Shown here piece by piece: positions 44,425 to 54,882 of a stretch of 64,000 nucleotides of DNA. Under the pieces are notes generated by a model. That model worked only from the letters and a program-made list of their open reading frames with translations. It ran no database searches and was not told the DNA's origin. This DNA comes from Haemaphysalis longicornis (taxonomy: Eukaryota; Arthropoda; Arachnida; Ixodida; Ixodidae). The position numbers and the translations under genes are program-made. Position 1 is the stretch's first letter. The number at the start of each line of letters is the position of its first letter. Location of the stretch: the NCBI GenBank assembly GCA_013339765.2, contig CM023450.1, positions 105,851,344 through 105,915,343 on the forward strand, in the 5' to 3' direction.

Positions 44425-45704
44425 ACTGACGAATTCTGGCAAATAAATGAAACTCAATGCAATTTTAGAGTCGTCACAGTGGTCAACTTTGCTATACTTG
44501 TTGTTTTTCTTTAAGATACGACCATTAGATTGAAACATGGAGAGCATTCGCCAGAAAGTTGGCTTTGCCGCAAATGTTTCCATGCGCTTTTCCTCAAATC
44601 ACGCAGTTTTGGTCAGAATCTAGCCTATAGCGGCTGCGCTTAAAAAGAAAAACCAAACATTCTCCGAAATTCCAGACCTAACGTATCCAGCCTAGGCCAC
44701 CCGCGCTTTGGTGCATTCAATGGTCTAAATTTCCAACACAGGCGCACCTCGTCTACTACTTGCATTCGGTCCGAGTACGCTTTCGACGGCGTGAGCTCAT
44801 TGGTGTCCCGCTCTACACAACAGTTTTTGCTATAAGTATGCGCGACTAGATCGTCGCTGGCAATGCGAGAAGCACGCATGCAACTGGCCCCATTCTAAAA
44901 ACGGAGCTTCCGAATTTCGGGCTTCAGTATACAGCGAAAGCGTTGGCTGCTTCAAGGCTGGCTCGCGTAAGTGCCAACTTCTGGCGCTCTAGGACAATTT
45001 AAACGCGCTATTCAAACCGGGGATAAACAGTACTGGCAAATGGCCCAGGTCGCCAACGTTCAAGCGCGTAGGAGTGTGGGTGCCGGTGAACGGCAGCTTC
45101 TGAGCTTGTTCGTGCAGAATTGCCAAATGAGCAAAGAAGAAACGACTTTGGTGAAGCCGCTCTCGGAGGAAGTTGGCACAGGAAGTAATCTGGCCACGCA
45201 CTGTAAAGCCTGCAAATGAGGCGTTTTTTTTTTTTTTTCTAAACCAGCCAGACCCAGAAACCGAAACTGAGTCGGATAAAGCTGCAGTGACAAGAAAAAC
45301 TCGGCAACTTTTCCCTAAAAAAGGGGTGGCTCAAAAATAGTTGAGATAACGCCCTGAAAACGTGTACGCAGATTGTAGTTCGTATCAAAAATGAGCAAGA
45401 TCCGCCTGTTTCACGTATCAAAATGAGCTAAATGCATTTGCCCATGGGCATTTGCTTTTGGTTTGATTGTTGAGACTGTTTCGTGGGTATTCTGGGAAGT
45501 TATTTTTTGTGCGTTTCGGAGCCGGCCTATTATGAATTCTGACGGCAATTAGGAGATGGGCAAAAGATCTGTCACGAGATGTTAATGACGAAGTGAACGA
45601 AATGAAACAGATGTGAAACAATGATTTCATTTCGTCTCCCCCGTTGCTACGAAATATCTCCGGTTATATTTATTTTTTCTCCAATATTTGCACTTTCAGT
45701 ACTC
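44425..45704. other. Unassigned sequence, no gene seen
   Basis: A T-rich run of about 15 lies near 45224-45239. No domain, RNA gene or element boundary was recognised. Confidence 0.4.
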
Positions 45705-46740
45705 AAGAGAGAGAGAAACACTCTTATTGAGTCTTGTGGTTCAGCAATGCGTGGTGGCCACCGGTAGGAGTCTAGCGGCGACGGTGGTAGCTCTTGTGAC
45801 CAGGAGTGTTTGCAGGTCCAGGTCCGAGCTGCCCAGCGCACGCTCCCACTGCTCATCACTATTTACATACTGGAAGGGGTCTTGGGGGCATGCCCACATG
45901 GAGTGGACAAGTGTGGCGGGGGCGCCACAGAGGAGGCAGTTCGGTGAGGGATACTGAGCGGGGTAGATGCGATGGAGTACTGCCCGACAAGAGAGGGTAT
46001 TCGTTTGCAAAAGTCGCCAGAGGCGTTCCTGATAGTTGGTGAGCCCTGGATGAGCGGGGGGATAATGGCGGCGGGTGAGGCGGTAATGCACGACGATGTC
46101 GTGATAGGTGATAAGTCGGTCCCTCGCGGATCGGTCACCATGGTAGGGGGTGAGGCTAGCCCCGGCACGGATAGTGAGCCCTCGTGCCACATTGTGGGCA
46201 GCCTCGTTCCCTCCCAGACCAGTGTGCGCCGGGGCCCAAATGAGTTCGACCGGGGAGGTCGGGGGATTTTTGGAGAGGATTTTGGATGCCACGAGGGAAA
46301 CTGACCCACGGGCGAAGTTTTGAATGGCCGTTTTCGAATCTGTGATTATAATTGTTGGAGTAGGCCGGGTCGTTAACGCAAGTGCTATTGCAGCCTCCTC
46401 CGCCGCCGCTGGGGAGGTGGTACGCACGGTAAGAGAGGTAACAGAGGGGCTATCCGGGCTGTTGATGGCTGCGAGGGCATAGCCTTCGTGATGGCGGTAT
46501 TCTGCCGCGTCGACATACATGATGTCTGGTCGGATGGGCAATTTCATTGCCAGTGCTCGCACTCGCTCCTCCCTGCGAGCCCTATGGCACTCGGGGTGCA
46601 TGTTCCGTGGGAGGGGACGAACGCGGAGACAGGCATGGGTGGTTCTTGGGATGGGGACCTCCGGGTCGGAGATCTCTGGTGCGCGGATACCCAAATGGTT
46701 TAGAATGTGCTCACCAGTGGAGGTAGTGGAAAGTCAACTG
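45705..46740 (-). mobile_element. I-like LINE, 3' end with RNase H
   Basis: The element is 5' truncated and reads on the minus strand. It holds the C-terminal third of ORF2 (RNase H and a zinc motif) and a short 3' UTR that ends AATAAGAGTGTTTCTCTCTC. RNase H downstream of RT is a feature of the I superclade (I, R1-related, Ingi). A similar 3' end lies at 29880-30172 on the other strand. Truncation is near 46740, just inside a stretch preceding the C14 tract. Confidence 0.78.
45741..46694 (-). CDS. I-like LINE ORF2 C-terminus: RNase H plus zinc motif
   Basis: A 317-codon uninterrupted frame, the best preserved TE frame in the window. RNase H residues: Asp62 in MYVDAAEY, Glu99/100 in AAAEEAAIAL, Asp119 in IITDSKTA, and WAPAHTGLGGNEAAH at 153-167. 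In the last motif the usual GNExAD ends in His (GNEAAH), so the fourth acidic residue is not where expected. RNase H removes the RNA strand after reverse transcription. Residues 253-269 form C-x2-C-x7-H-x4-C (CLLCGAPATLVHSMWAC). RT and endonuclease are absent. The first ATG is internal to the original ORF2, not a real start. Confidence 0.82.
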   Translation of the reverse strand: MGIRAPEISDPEVPIPRTTHACLRVRPLPRNMHPECHRARREERVRALAMKLPIRPDIMYVDAAEYRHHEGYALAAINSPDSPSVTSLTVRTTSPAAAEEAAIALALTTRPTPTIIITDSKTAIQNFARGSVSLVASKILSKNPPTSPVELIWAPAHTGLGGNEAAHNVARGLTIRAGASLTPYHGDRSARDRLITYHDIVVHYRLTRRHYPPAHPGLTNYQERLWRLLQTNTLSCRAVLHRIYPAQYPSPNCLLCGAPATLVHSMWACPQDPFQYVNSDEQWERALGSSDLDLQTLLVTRATTVAARLLPVATTHC

Positions 46741-47623
46741 AATAGCTGCCACTTACAAGCCCTGGCAACACCCCCCCCCCCCCCAAACCCCCGTGAACTC
46801 TGAGATTACGAACCATTTCATCAAGGTGAAGAATAAGATATTAGCAGCCTTCTTGTGAAGCATTTTGGATATTCATGGCAAAGCAATGAAGAGTTTGCTT
46901 ACTTCGTTAGTGGCTTCAGGTGTGCCAAAGATAGCGAGAATTCAAAAAGAGCAGCTAATGGTGCCAAGAGGACTCACCTTCGCTCCAAGTATAGTTCTAC
47001 TGAAGCTTGAGGCACGGTTGCATATTTTTAATGCCTTTTTCACTAAAACTCAATCACACAATGCTTGAAACTGAATTTAAATAAAGTTGTGATACGAATA
47101 CAGCATTAACTTGAGTTAGATAAATCCAAACTTCTCTCACCCCAATATTGCTCAAATTCGCGGCATAATTTAAATTTACTTGTGGCCATAAACTTCCCCT
47201 AGCTGACATGTAAAATATATCGCATAATAGTTCTGACGGCGCTGCATTTAGGTCCGGTAACAAACTTCCGCTTGTTACTCAAATTTGCGTTAGGCAGATC
47301 TGGCTCATTTTTTTTACAAGAACATCTCAAATGCTACCCGCGTTTAGAAAACACGACAGTGGGAAAAAGGTATCGAGACACACGCGCACGCGAAATCTAA
47401 GAGGCGTGGACGATATCTAAGAGGGTCGAAGAGTGTGTCAGCACCCCTTCAGTAGTTCTCTACAATGAGGAACTAGCTACTTAAAGACTGACGGGCAGGA
47501 TGGTGACTCAGCGGCTGCGCTCGCAAATCGGACATTTTTGTTTGTGTTTTTCTTCTCTGGCGTATGTCTGACGTCATTCTACTTTTCTCTTTATATTGCC
47601 TGGTGCAATAAAAATCGCTCGTG
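46741..47623. other. Unassigned sequence, no gene seen
   Basis: Begins with the C14 tract at 46771-46784. No domain was recognised. Confidence 0.4.
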
Positions 47624-47636
47624 TGTGTGCTTCTTT

Positions 47637-47876
47637 GTTATTGTTTGTAGGGTTTAACGCGCCGACGCGACGCAGGCGATGAGGCTCGCCGTAGTGGAGG
47701 GCTCCGGGTTAATTTTTGACTACCTGGGGATCTTTAACGTGCGCCGAAATCTCGTACACACGGGCGTTTTTTGCTTTTCGCCTCCATCAGGAAAGCGGCC
47801 GCCGCGGCCGGGAATCGAACCCGCGGCTTCGTGCTCAGCAGCATAACGCCTTAGCCACTGAACCACCGCGGCGGGT
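47637..47876 (-). mobile_element. Ruka-type SINE with 13-bp duplication
   Basis: Read on the minus strand it has box A TGGTTCAGTGGCTAAGG, box B GGTTCGATTCCC, the GGCCGCTTTCCTGATGGAGG body and the end GCGTTAAACCCTACAAACAA. Target duplications TGTGTGCTTCTTT at 47624-47636 and 47877-47889 are identical, so the insertion is recent. Confidence 0.93.
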
Positions 47877-47889
47877 TGTGTGCTTCTTT

Positions 47890-48863
47890 CCCTGTCCTCG
47901 TTTGAGCACTGTTTTTTTTCGTATAATACTACTGGTAAGAATCGAGAACTGCACGATAGAAGCCAAACGACATTGAACGATGTTGCTCACTTGCGTAGTG
48001 ATTTTTACTCATTCAAAAGGGAAGACGGGTGTGGGATAATGACGGTCAGTGCTACTCTAGTGTCAGACTCAAGGCGTAATCCATTTGTGCAGCCATGTTC
48101 TTCCGTTGTCATTGCTATGCAGCTACAATATTTTAGCAGTAGATCAGTCATACCCCCCCTTTACCCAACCAAATAGCACCAACAACAGGGCGAAGGACGG
48201 TACCTCCCAACACACAGCGCTGAACCCATGCGCCTGATGGCCATCCTAACGCTGTCCCTTTACCTACTTTTCCTGGTGTGTAATCGATTTCGGAAAAAAA
48301 AAAAAAAATTCCGCACTCTCAGCTGAACACGGCGGTATCGTCCCAACAAGATTCAATGTCATTTAATTTCTAGGAACCAAGTATCCATGGCTCAAAGAAT
48401 TGCGACCCGTCACGCCATTAATGCATATCCGTGACGCAACATTGCTGACATCGTACCGATTTCTTTCTTTTATATTCACTATACCGCTATCCTAAAACCC
48501 TTGCGCAGAGATGCACAAAAGTCATTCATCCGAAAAGGGTTGATAAGCCATTTGTTCCTGTACAGCTGGGCTAAAATGAAAAAAAAGAAAGAAAAGGTTG
48601 CAGGGTGTCGACTCCGAAAATTCAAAGCAAAATACTACCGAACAACAAAATAAGGAAGCTGATTGTGAAACACACACACGCACGTGGGCACACTTACACA
48701 TTCACGCACGAAACTCAAGCGCAAGTAGTAGAAATGACACACAAAGATATTTTTAGAGGTGGGACGGTACGGCGCACAGACACGTTCATCTCTGAAATGG
48801 CGTTTCCTCTGGATACGGTATGTCTACACGTGCGCGTATCTTCGAAAACTTTAAGCATAACAA
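47890..48863. other. Unassigned sequence, no gene seen
   Basis: A15 tract at about 48294-48308. Otherwise no recognisable feature before the GT microsatellite. Confidence 0.4.
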
Positions 48864-49017
48864 TGTGTGTGTGTGCGTGCGTGTGTGTGTGTGCGTGTGT
48901 GTGCGTGTGCGTTGTGCGTGGTGCGTGTGCGTGTGCGTGTGTGTGTGCGTGTGCGTGCGCGTGCGCGTGTGCGTGTCTGTGTGCATGTGCCTGCGTGGGT
49001 GCGTCTGTGTGTGTGTG
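48864..49017 (+). repeat. (GTGTGC)-rich microsatellite
   Basis: About 150 bp of GT dinucleotides interspersed with GC and a few interruptions. It opens in several frames and gives VCVCV or THTHT peptides that are not genes. Confidence 0.95.
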
Positions 49018-51059
49018 TAATTGAGAAATCAGGACAGAAAAGGAGAGATGACAAACGAATGCGAATTGTTTTAACCAGCAATAAACATAACGGCGCAGAA
49101 AGAATGCTCAAGGGGGCGCAAAAATACCAACACTCAAAAAGTAATCCGTGGGAACAAATATTTTTCCTCTGCAGAAAAAGCAAATCATGATAAAGTTTCT
49201 TTGCTTTTTTTCGTTTATTACGTTCGTACATTCGTGACGCCGAGTTCACAGTCAAACGGGCGAAGGATAGATCAGCCACTGTGAACGATGGTTTTACCTA
49301 TAGACTCCGGCAAGAGCGAAAGTGGCGCCGTTGTTCTCGATTGTGACTCCAAGAAAGAACAAAATGCAATACATGGTCAGCATTCCCTACAGGGACGGAA
49401 AAACCCAACTTCAAATGCGTTTTCAGAACCGCAAAGATAAATACACAATCGATATAGTTGTATATTCGGACTGACTGAAAGACACCCAATTTCAGGCTTT
49501 TTATTTTCTCTGCTTTTCGGTACTTTTTCCTTCGATTGTTCTATCGTGTTTTCTTTTTGTATCTTCGTCATGGCATTTTCGGGAACAGACAACAGTTTTG
49601 AGATTGGTTTTCGGGTGGGGTTTCGAAAATTGGGGAACGTGCGCTCATTCTTCCAGGACGTAGTGGTTCTTTTTCTTTTACAAATGCTCGTGCGTAATAG
49701 CTCGCGCATGCGTACAGTCGTTCCCACGCACCGATTTATGTGTATGCTCGTCTATACTGACAGGGCCACCTCCCAAAAAAGAAGCAAGAAGGAAAAAAGG
49801 ACTTCGGCAAGAGAAAATGGCGCCGCTGTAAAGTAGCACATTAAAAAGAGGCTTCCACAACAACGATAAACGGGCCTGCGAAGAAAAAAGAACAGCGTAG
49901 AGGGAGAAGGCAGTTCTGGAGACGCGTTTTTGTCGTTGATTTTTTTTCCGTATGCCTGTAAAGTATGCAAGCCTACGCCTGCTCCGTGTCTAGGATCGGC
50001 TGGGTGGAGCCAGGCGCAATAAGGAAACCGCGAAACCAAGCGTCAGCCTTTTATGGGAGCCGTGGTGGGCGGCGTGCTCTACCGCCGTGGTTTCCCTTGC
50101 ACTCTTTTCTCGTATTTTCTCGAATACAGCGTGTGTTTTACGGTGATCAGAGCCTGCTGATGCCTGGACGCCTTCAGTGAATTAGGTTTGGTTTTAAAGC
50201 ACTCTTTTAGTCAGGTGGGCTTGCATACATCAGTGCGCGATAAAAAAAAAAAGGCGTCCGTAAACTACGTTCGTAAAGTGGTAATTATTTAACGAAATGG
50301 GTTATTTTAGCCGGTATGCAAGCATGTTTTTACAAGGTAAAATACATGACAAAGTGACAAATTTAGTTTGTGAAGACGTCAATGCGCGCAATGGCAATAG
50401 TTTGCGTACTTTCTCCTATTAAAGTTGTGCGGACCTTTTTACTGTGCTTCACAAACATCTAATGACTATATAATGTTTTAATACAGGCGGTCCCAGGTTT
50501 TACGCACGCGCCGTGTGTAGAGACCTTATCAGAGCTTTTCGTTCGAGCAACCGGTATCTGAGGGTAATGTAATAAATTTTTGAGAGAATGTGCTCGGTCC
50601 CACTAAGAAGCATTCGCTTTAAAAAAGGTTCAGTGTCGCACTGCCCCTTTTTGCATAATAAGTAAGGGATCGAGTATATATTATAGTATTTGCGTGTTAG
50701 TAGGTTTTAACGGTTTGTTATGAGCGATGCGAGATGAACAGGTATTACGCTCTTACGTTGATGTAGGCTTTTTCCGTTTCATTGCGCAGTCCGTCGCATG
50801 CTATCATGCTATCTGCTTTGCGTACCGTCGTATCAACGCCATTAGTATGCTGTGGATGACTAACAGACCTGTCGCGCGGAGCTTGCTCACATGTACACGT
50901 ATTCTAAATGCTTACTTGAATGATTTCAAGTGAATATACAGCATCGAGCACTACACTAATACTACTGTACCAATGCGAGAGACGGGAGGGCAGCGGCACA
51001 GAACACCTTTAACAGTTTTAATGCGTAGCGTTCTTTGCCGAGTACTCCTACATCAGAGC
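49018..51059. other. Unassigned sequence, no gene seen
   Basis: No domain, RNA gene or repeat boundary recognised over 2 kb. Confidence 0.4.
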
Positions 51060-51650
51060 CGTGTAACGCCCTGCATTTCCACAAAAGTGCAGATATCGCG
51101 AAAGTTCCACGTGTAATCGCTGTAATGGCGTAAATGGATATAACTGGTCGCACAAAAATTCGAAAAACCTTGAAAAAAAATATGAGAAATATTAAATAAA
51201 ATTACGGAGAATGACGAAACGTGTAACGCCCTCATTTCCACAAAAATGCAGATTCGTAAAAGTTTCAAATGTAGTTCGTTGTAATAACCTAAATGGGGGT
51301 GGCAGGACGAAATCTTGAAAAACTAAAAAATAAGAAATATATTGCAAAGATACGGACAATGTCAAATCGTATACCGCATGCTATTTCCACAATAATGCAT
51401 CATTCGCGAAAGTTCCACCTGAATCGTTGTAATAGTGTAAATAGACATAATTGGTTCGAACGAAATTAAAAAAAATAAAAATAATGAAGACAAACATAAA
51501 ATAGATTATGGAAAATGATGAACCATGTAACGCCCTGCATTTCCAAAATAATGCAGATTTCGAAAAAGTCCCAAAATGTAATCGTTGTAATAACGTACAG
51601 TGAAGATAATTGGTGGGACAGCCATTTAAAAAAAAAATGTGGCTGAAATA
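51060..51650 (+). repeat. Satellite-like tandem array, four ~155-bp units
   Basis: Units start near 51060, 51221, 51368 and 51525 (spacings 161, 147, 157). Each begins GTGTAACGCCCTGCATTTCC or a variant, then AATGCAGAT, CGAAAGTTCCAC, AATCGTTGTAATA, AAATGGACATAATTGG and an A-rich end. Units differ from each other by many substitutions and small indels, so the array is old. Unit size is near nucleosome length, as often seen in satellites. Confidence 0.85.
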
Positions 51651-51852
51651 AAAACCCACACGTCACGACAGGCGGCGTAAGAATGCTGCGCATTAGTAGA
51701 TAAGTCTCTGAATTATCTACTCGTTGTTTCATGTTTCCTGAGCGAACGCTTTATATTGTTGCTCCAAGACTTTCGCAGCATCATCTTGCGGTGAGAAACA
51801 CCGCGGCTTCGGATGCGCGCCGTTCGTATCCCCTCTGCTGCTCCACGCTATT

Positions 51853-51857
51853 CCCCA
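51853..51857. repeat. Target-site duplication of LTR element (left)
   Basis: CCCCA, identical to 56909-56913. Five bases fits Gypsy-type integrases (4-6). Confidence 0.85.
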
Positions 51858-52640
51858 TGTTGTGCCAGAGCGCCTGGCCCAAAGGCGTTGCACGAGGCGA
51901 CGCGCCGACAGCGAGGCTGAGTCACGCCTCTCCCTTTGTCGCTGCGGCGCGGCCGAATCCTGCATCTCGAAACGCTGCGGCGCGGCCGACTCCTGCATCT
52001 CGAAACTCTGCGGCGCGGCCGAATCCCTCAGCGGAGAACGACCCAAACAAGGGCATGTCGCTACGACCCGGAGGCGAGGTCACGGAGACGGGCGGCGGCA
52101 TCGCTCTCCCTTTCCCCACTCGGCGGCGCAGCTGACTCACCGCTTCGCTACCATTCGTCGGAATTCAAACTTCAGGCAGCGAGAGCCCTGATTGGAGCTT
52201 TCAAACTTCTCGGGGCCACAACGAACTTCCCGGGCTATAAAAGAAGCTCGGAGGCTCTCATCGTCGGCTTTCCTCGGCGGCTTCTCTCCGGCACCAGTCT
52301 CTTCGGAAGCACCGAGTGAAAAGGGTGCTGTCGCCTTTGTGCGAGTTATGTAACGTTTGCTTACCCTGTATATACTGTATATAAATGTTACTTCAACTCT
52401 TCGTCGGCCCGAGGACTTCGTCGCTCTGCTCTGCGCCGCGTCGATAGCGGACGGAGCGAGGCAACATCGCTACACCGGTGACTGCGCTCGGGTGGCCAGT
52501 CGCAACAGCGGAGACAGCGTCGGGATGGCTGATTCCCAACTCGGTGACGAGCAGGAAGGCGAGTCACAACCTTGGCGACCGGCCCTGGGATAGTCATTCC
52601 CAAACAGTGGTGGCAGCGGTGGGATCGTCATTTCCCAACA
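51858..52640 (+). repeat. 5' LTR
   Basis: 783 bp, starting TGTTGTGCCAGAGCGCC and ending ATTTCCCAACA. A TATA box CTATAAAAG lies at 52235-52243 and is the likely U3 promoter. A CTGTATATACTGTATATAAA segment follows near 52370-52388. The left third has a tandem GCTGCGGCGCGGCCGAATCC-type unit repeated three times (51940-52030). The last 40 bp include a primer-binding-site-like sequence (see findings). Confidence 0.9.
52235..52243 (+). promoter_or_regulatory. TATA box in 5' LTR
   Basis: CTATAAAAG preceded by CCCGGG, identical in the 3' LTR. Transcription would be expected to start about 25-30 bp downstream, near the GCTCTCATCGTC stretch. Confidence 0.7.
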
Positions 52641-52660
52641 GTGGTACCAGCGGGGATAGC
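52641..52660 (+). promoter_or_regulatory. Probable primer-binding site
   Basis: GTGGTACCAGCGGGGATAGC follows the 5' LTR. TGGT with CAG and a GGGAT core resembles a primer site for a tRNA-Leu-like 3' end, though the match is imperfect. A better TGGTGGCAGCGGTGGGAT occurs 34 bp upstream, inside the LTR. Confidence 0.45.
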
Positions 52661-52978
52661 AACTTCACAACATTGGATGGCAGCTGCGGGATCGACCGGC
52701 AACGGCTACTACCTGGTGTGGTAAGCGCTCGACGTTTTCTCTCAGTTCACCAGACTTCTCTAGCACAGGTTATGGTAGTTTAGAGAAGGGCTGGGTGAAG
52801 CACTGTGTATAGCTTTGATTGTTTCATGCCTAGAGAGTGTGTTGAAACCAAAGCTAGTGCCGAGAGGTAAACAAAGGAGCGTAGAGAATTACTTGCGCGT
52901 GCCTTACTAGTAGCTCGATAGTATAGGAACGGCAAGGGAATTCTAACGCGGGTAAGCAGCAAGAGGCCAGTGCAAACG

Positions 52979-53377
52979 ATGGAGGACCTTAAAGTGAAGG
53001 AACTCATCGAAATTTGCGAGGAGCTGGGCCTTGACTTAGGCCGTGCGAGACGGAAGCATGTGATCCTTGAGATCATGCGGAAGGAGAACGTAACGGCTGA
53101 GGAAGTCAATGAGGCCAGGGTTGAAATCAAAGAGCGCCGTGAGCGCGAGGAAGCCGAAAAGAAAGAGCTCCGCGAACGCGAGGAAGCCGAAAAGAAGGAG
53201 CGCCGTGAGCGCGAGGAGGCGGAAAGTCGGAACGCAGGAGGAAGCCGGAAAGACGGGAACGCAGGGAGGAAGCCGAAAGACAGGAACGCAGGGAAGAAGC
53301 CGAAAGGCAGGAACGCAGGGAAGAAGCCGAAAGGCAGGAACGGGAAGCCAAAAGGCAGCTCGAGTGGCTCGAGTTGA
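52979..53377 (+). pseudogene. Gag N-terminus of LTR element, frameshifted
   Basis: From the ATG at 52979: MEDLKVKELIEICEELGLDL then GRARRKHVILEIMRKE, a helical N-terminal domain common in tick Gypsy Gag proteins, followed by a highly charged ERREREEAEKKE repeat that should form a helix or coiled coil. Near 53225 the frame slips by one base inside the repeat. The native frame evidently continues as EAERQERREEAERQ into the 53374 frame. The capsid core and CCHC knuckles of a normal Gag are not present. Confidence 0.7.
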
Positions 53378-54882
53378 TGAGGCTAGAGTCTGAGTTCCGT
53401 CAGGGTTCGCCGGCTCCTAGCGTGACTTGTCTAACGGTTCAGGCGAGCGGTCCGAGAAGTCGGGACCAACGGCCGCCGTTCGTTGTTGACAGGTCAGGGC
53501 CGGAAGACGGAGCGTCGCAGGGCAAACGCGAAGCGCCCGCACTCGTATTCTTGGCCAGAGAAGCGAGCCAAGAGAGCGAGAACGGCGCGGAGGCAGAGAC
53601 GCCGCTTCGAAATAAAGATTTCGAAACGCGCGCAGAGTCCGCGAGCAGTGGCCAGTGCAAGGCACTTACGAGTTCGCAAGCGGGGAAGCTCTCGGAGAAT
53701 GTTGACTCTTCCCCAGCGAGCGAGACGCGAAAGGACGCCGAGCAACGTAGCTCGAACTGCGAGCCGACCGAAAACTCTCGCGGTAGGTTAGTCGAACCGC
53801 CAGCGGCTGAGGCGGGTTGCGTGAAACCCTTCGGTGGAGAAACAGAGACGGGCGACACGGAGAGTACGTTGTCACCGTTTTCCGATCAGCCGTTACGCGA
53901 AGACGAGCTCAAGGTCGAAGCGCTGCCGACAGGGCCGACAGAGAAATCCGGTGAGCTCGTAGCAAATGAAGTTGACAGAGACTGTACCGCCGTCTCGGAG
54001 AGCAATGGCGTACCCAAAGTAGATAACGCACTTGCTGAGACGTCCGATAGAGGGCCGTACGAGTCTGCTGATCGAGTTCAGGTGTCGGTCTCATGTTCAA
54101 CGATTCTCGGCAGAACGCTCAGAATCAGCGGAGGCCCAAGAGACGGCTTCCACAGGATCGCGCACAGTGCGCGAGATAGCGAGGTTTCGCGGGAAACTTC
54201 GGACAGCGAGGCTAGCCAGACGAAGCCACTAGAGCCCCCGGAACCAGGTTTTCCTTCGGGTGCGAGCTCTTATGGCGATGTGGTGGCAAAGCCTGCGAGC
54301 GGGACACGAGAGACGCGCGAGCAACGAAGGCCGAGCGGCAAGCGGACCGAAAGCTCTGGCAGTAGCTTAGTGGAGCCGCCGACGGCCGAAGCGGGTTGCG
54401 TCATCCCCATCGGCAGGGAAACCCAGGTGGCCGAGCGTTGCGAGGCGAACTCGATGTTGTCCCCAGTTCGCGATGACTTGCTTGAAAGCAAGGTGGGACA
54501 CTTTCACCCGCATTTCAGGCCAGTGGAGCGAAGACGCACAGGGCGAAAGCGAACGTTCGGAGCTTTCTGCTTTGAGCGGAAACGCAATTGCGAGGCATGC
54601 GTGCCTGCCGCTAGGTTGACCTTGAAGTCAGCTCCGCGCGATATTACGGGCGTCAGCTTTGCGAGGCTTGTATATGACCGGGGAAAGAACGTGTTTCGAA
54701 CGACGAAACTAGCTTGTGGGGAAGAGCTAGTTGTAACGCTGCGTTCTTTGTTTCCCCGTTCGGAGAGTCCCTCCCGTCATGTTCAGCTTCGGACTCAAAC
54801 ACGAGCAATATTGCTTCTCAAAACTAACGGATCATGGTGCTTCGTGGCCTGTCGTAGTACGCGCTGGGTAAGGAGCAAGTAG
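53374..54882 (+). CDS. 502-codon Ser/Glu-rich frame of LTR element, function unknown
   Basis: Open over 502 codons and probably the in-frame continuation of Gag (it starts inside the charged repeat, so the apparent ATG is not a true start). It is rich in Ser, Glu, Pro and Arg and likely disordered. It contains an internal duplication: residues ~114-181 and ~307-373 share PASETRK/PASGTRE, LVEPPAAEAGCV/LVEPPTAEAGCV and LSPFSD/LSPVRD. No zinc knuckle, protease DTG or RT motif is present. The last 100 residues, with a basic RRRTGRKR stretch, are better ordered. It ends at a TAG just before RT remnants. I cannot assign a function. Confidence 0.55.
   Translation: MMRLESEFRQGSPAPSVTCLTVQASGPRSRDQRPPFVVDRSGPEDGASQGKREAPALVFLAREASQESENGAEAETPLRNKDFETRAESASSGQCKALTSSQAGKLSENVDSSPASETRKDAEQRSSNCEPTENSRGRLVEPPAAEAGCVKPFGGETETGDTESTLSPFSDQPLREDELKVEALPTGPTEKSGELVANEVDRDCTAVSESNGVPKVDNALAETSDRGPYESADRVQVSVSCSTILGRTLRISGGPRDGFHRIAHSARDSEVSRETSDSEASQTKPLEPPEPGFPSGASSYGDVVAKPASGTRETREQRRPSGKRTESSGSSLVEPPTAEAGCVIPIGRETQVAERCEANSMLSPVRDDLLESKVGHFHPHFRPVERRRTGRKRTFGAFCFERKRNCEACVPAARLTLKSAPRDITGVSFARLVYDRGKNVFRTTKLACGEELVVTLRSLFPRSESPSRHVQLRTQTRAILLLKTNGSWCFVACRSTRWVRSK

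Noticed and set aside
45806..46309. Plus and minus frames overlapping the RNase H frame
   Set aside because: Shadows of the 317-codon minus-strand frame, which alone contains conserved motifs.
48605..49190. Frames giving VCVCV and THTHT peptides
   Set aside because: Products of the GT/GC microsatellite at 48864-49017.
51060..51650. CRISPR-like array
   Set aside because: Units are tandem and homologous over their whole length, with no repeat-spacer alternation, and the context is eukaryotic.
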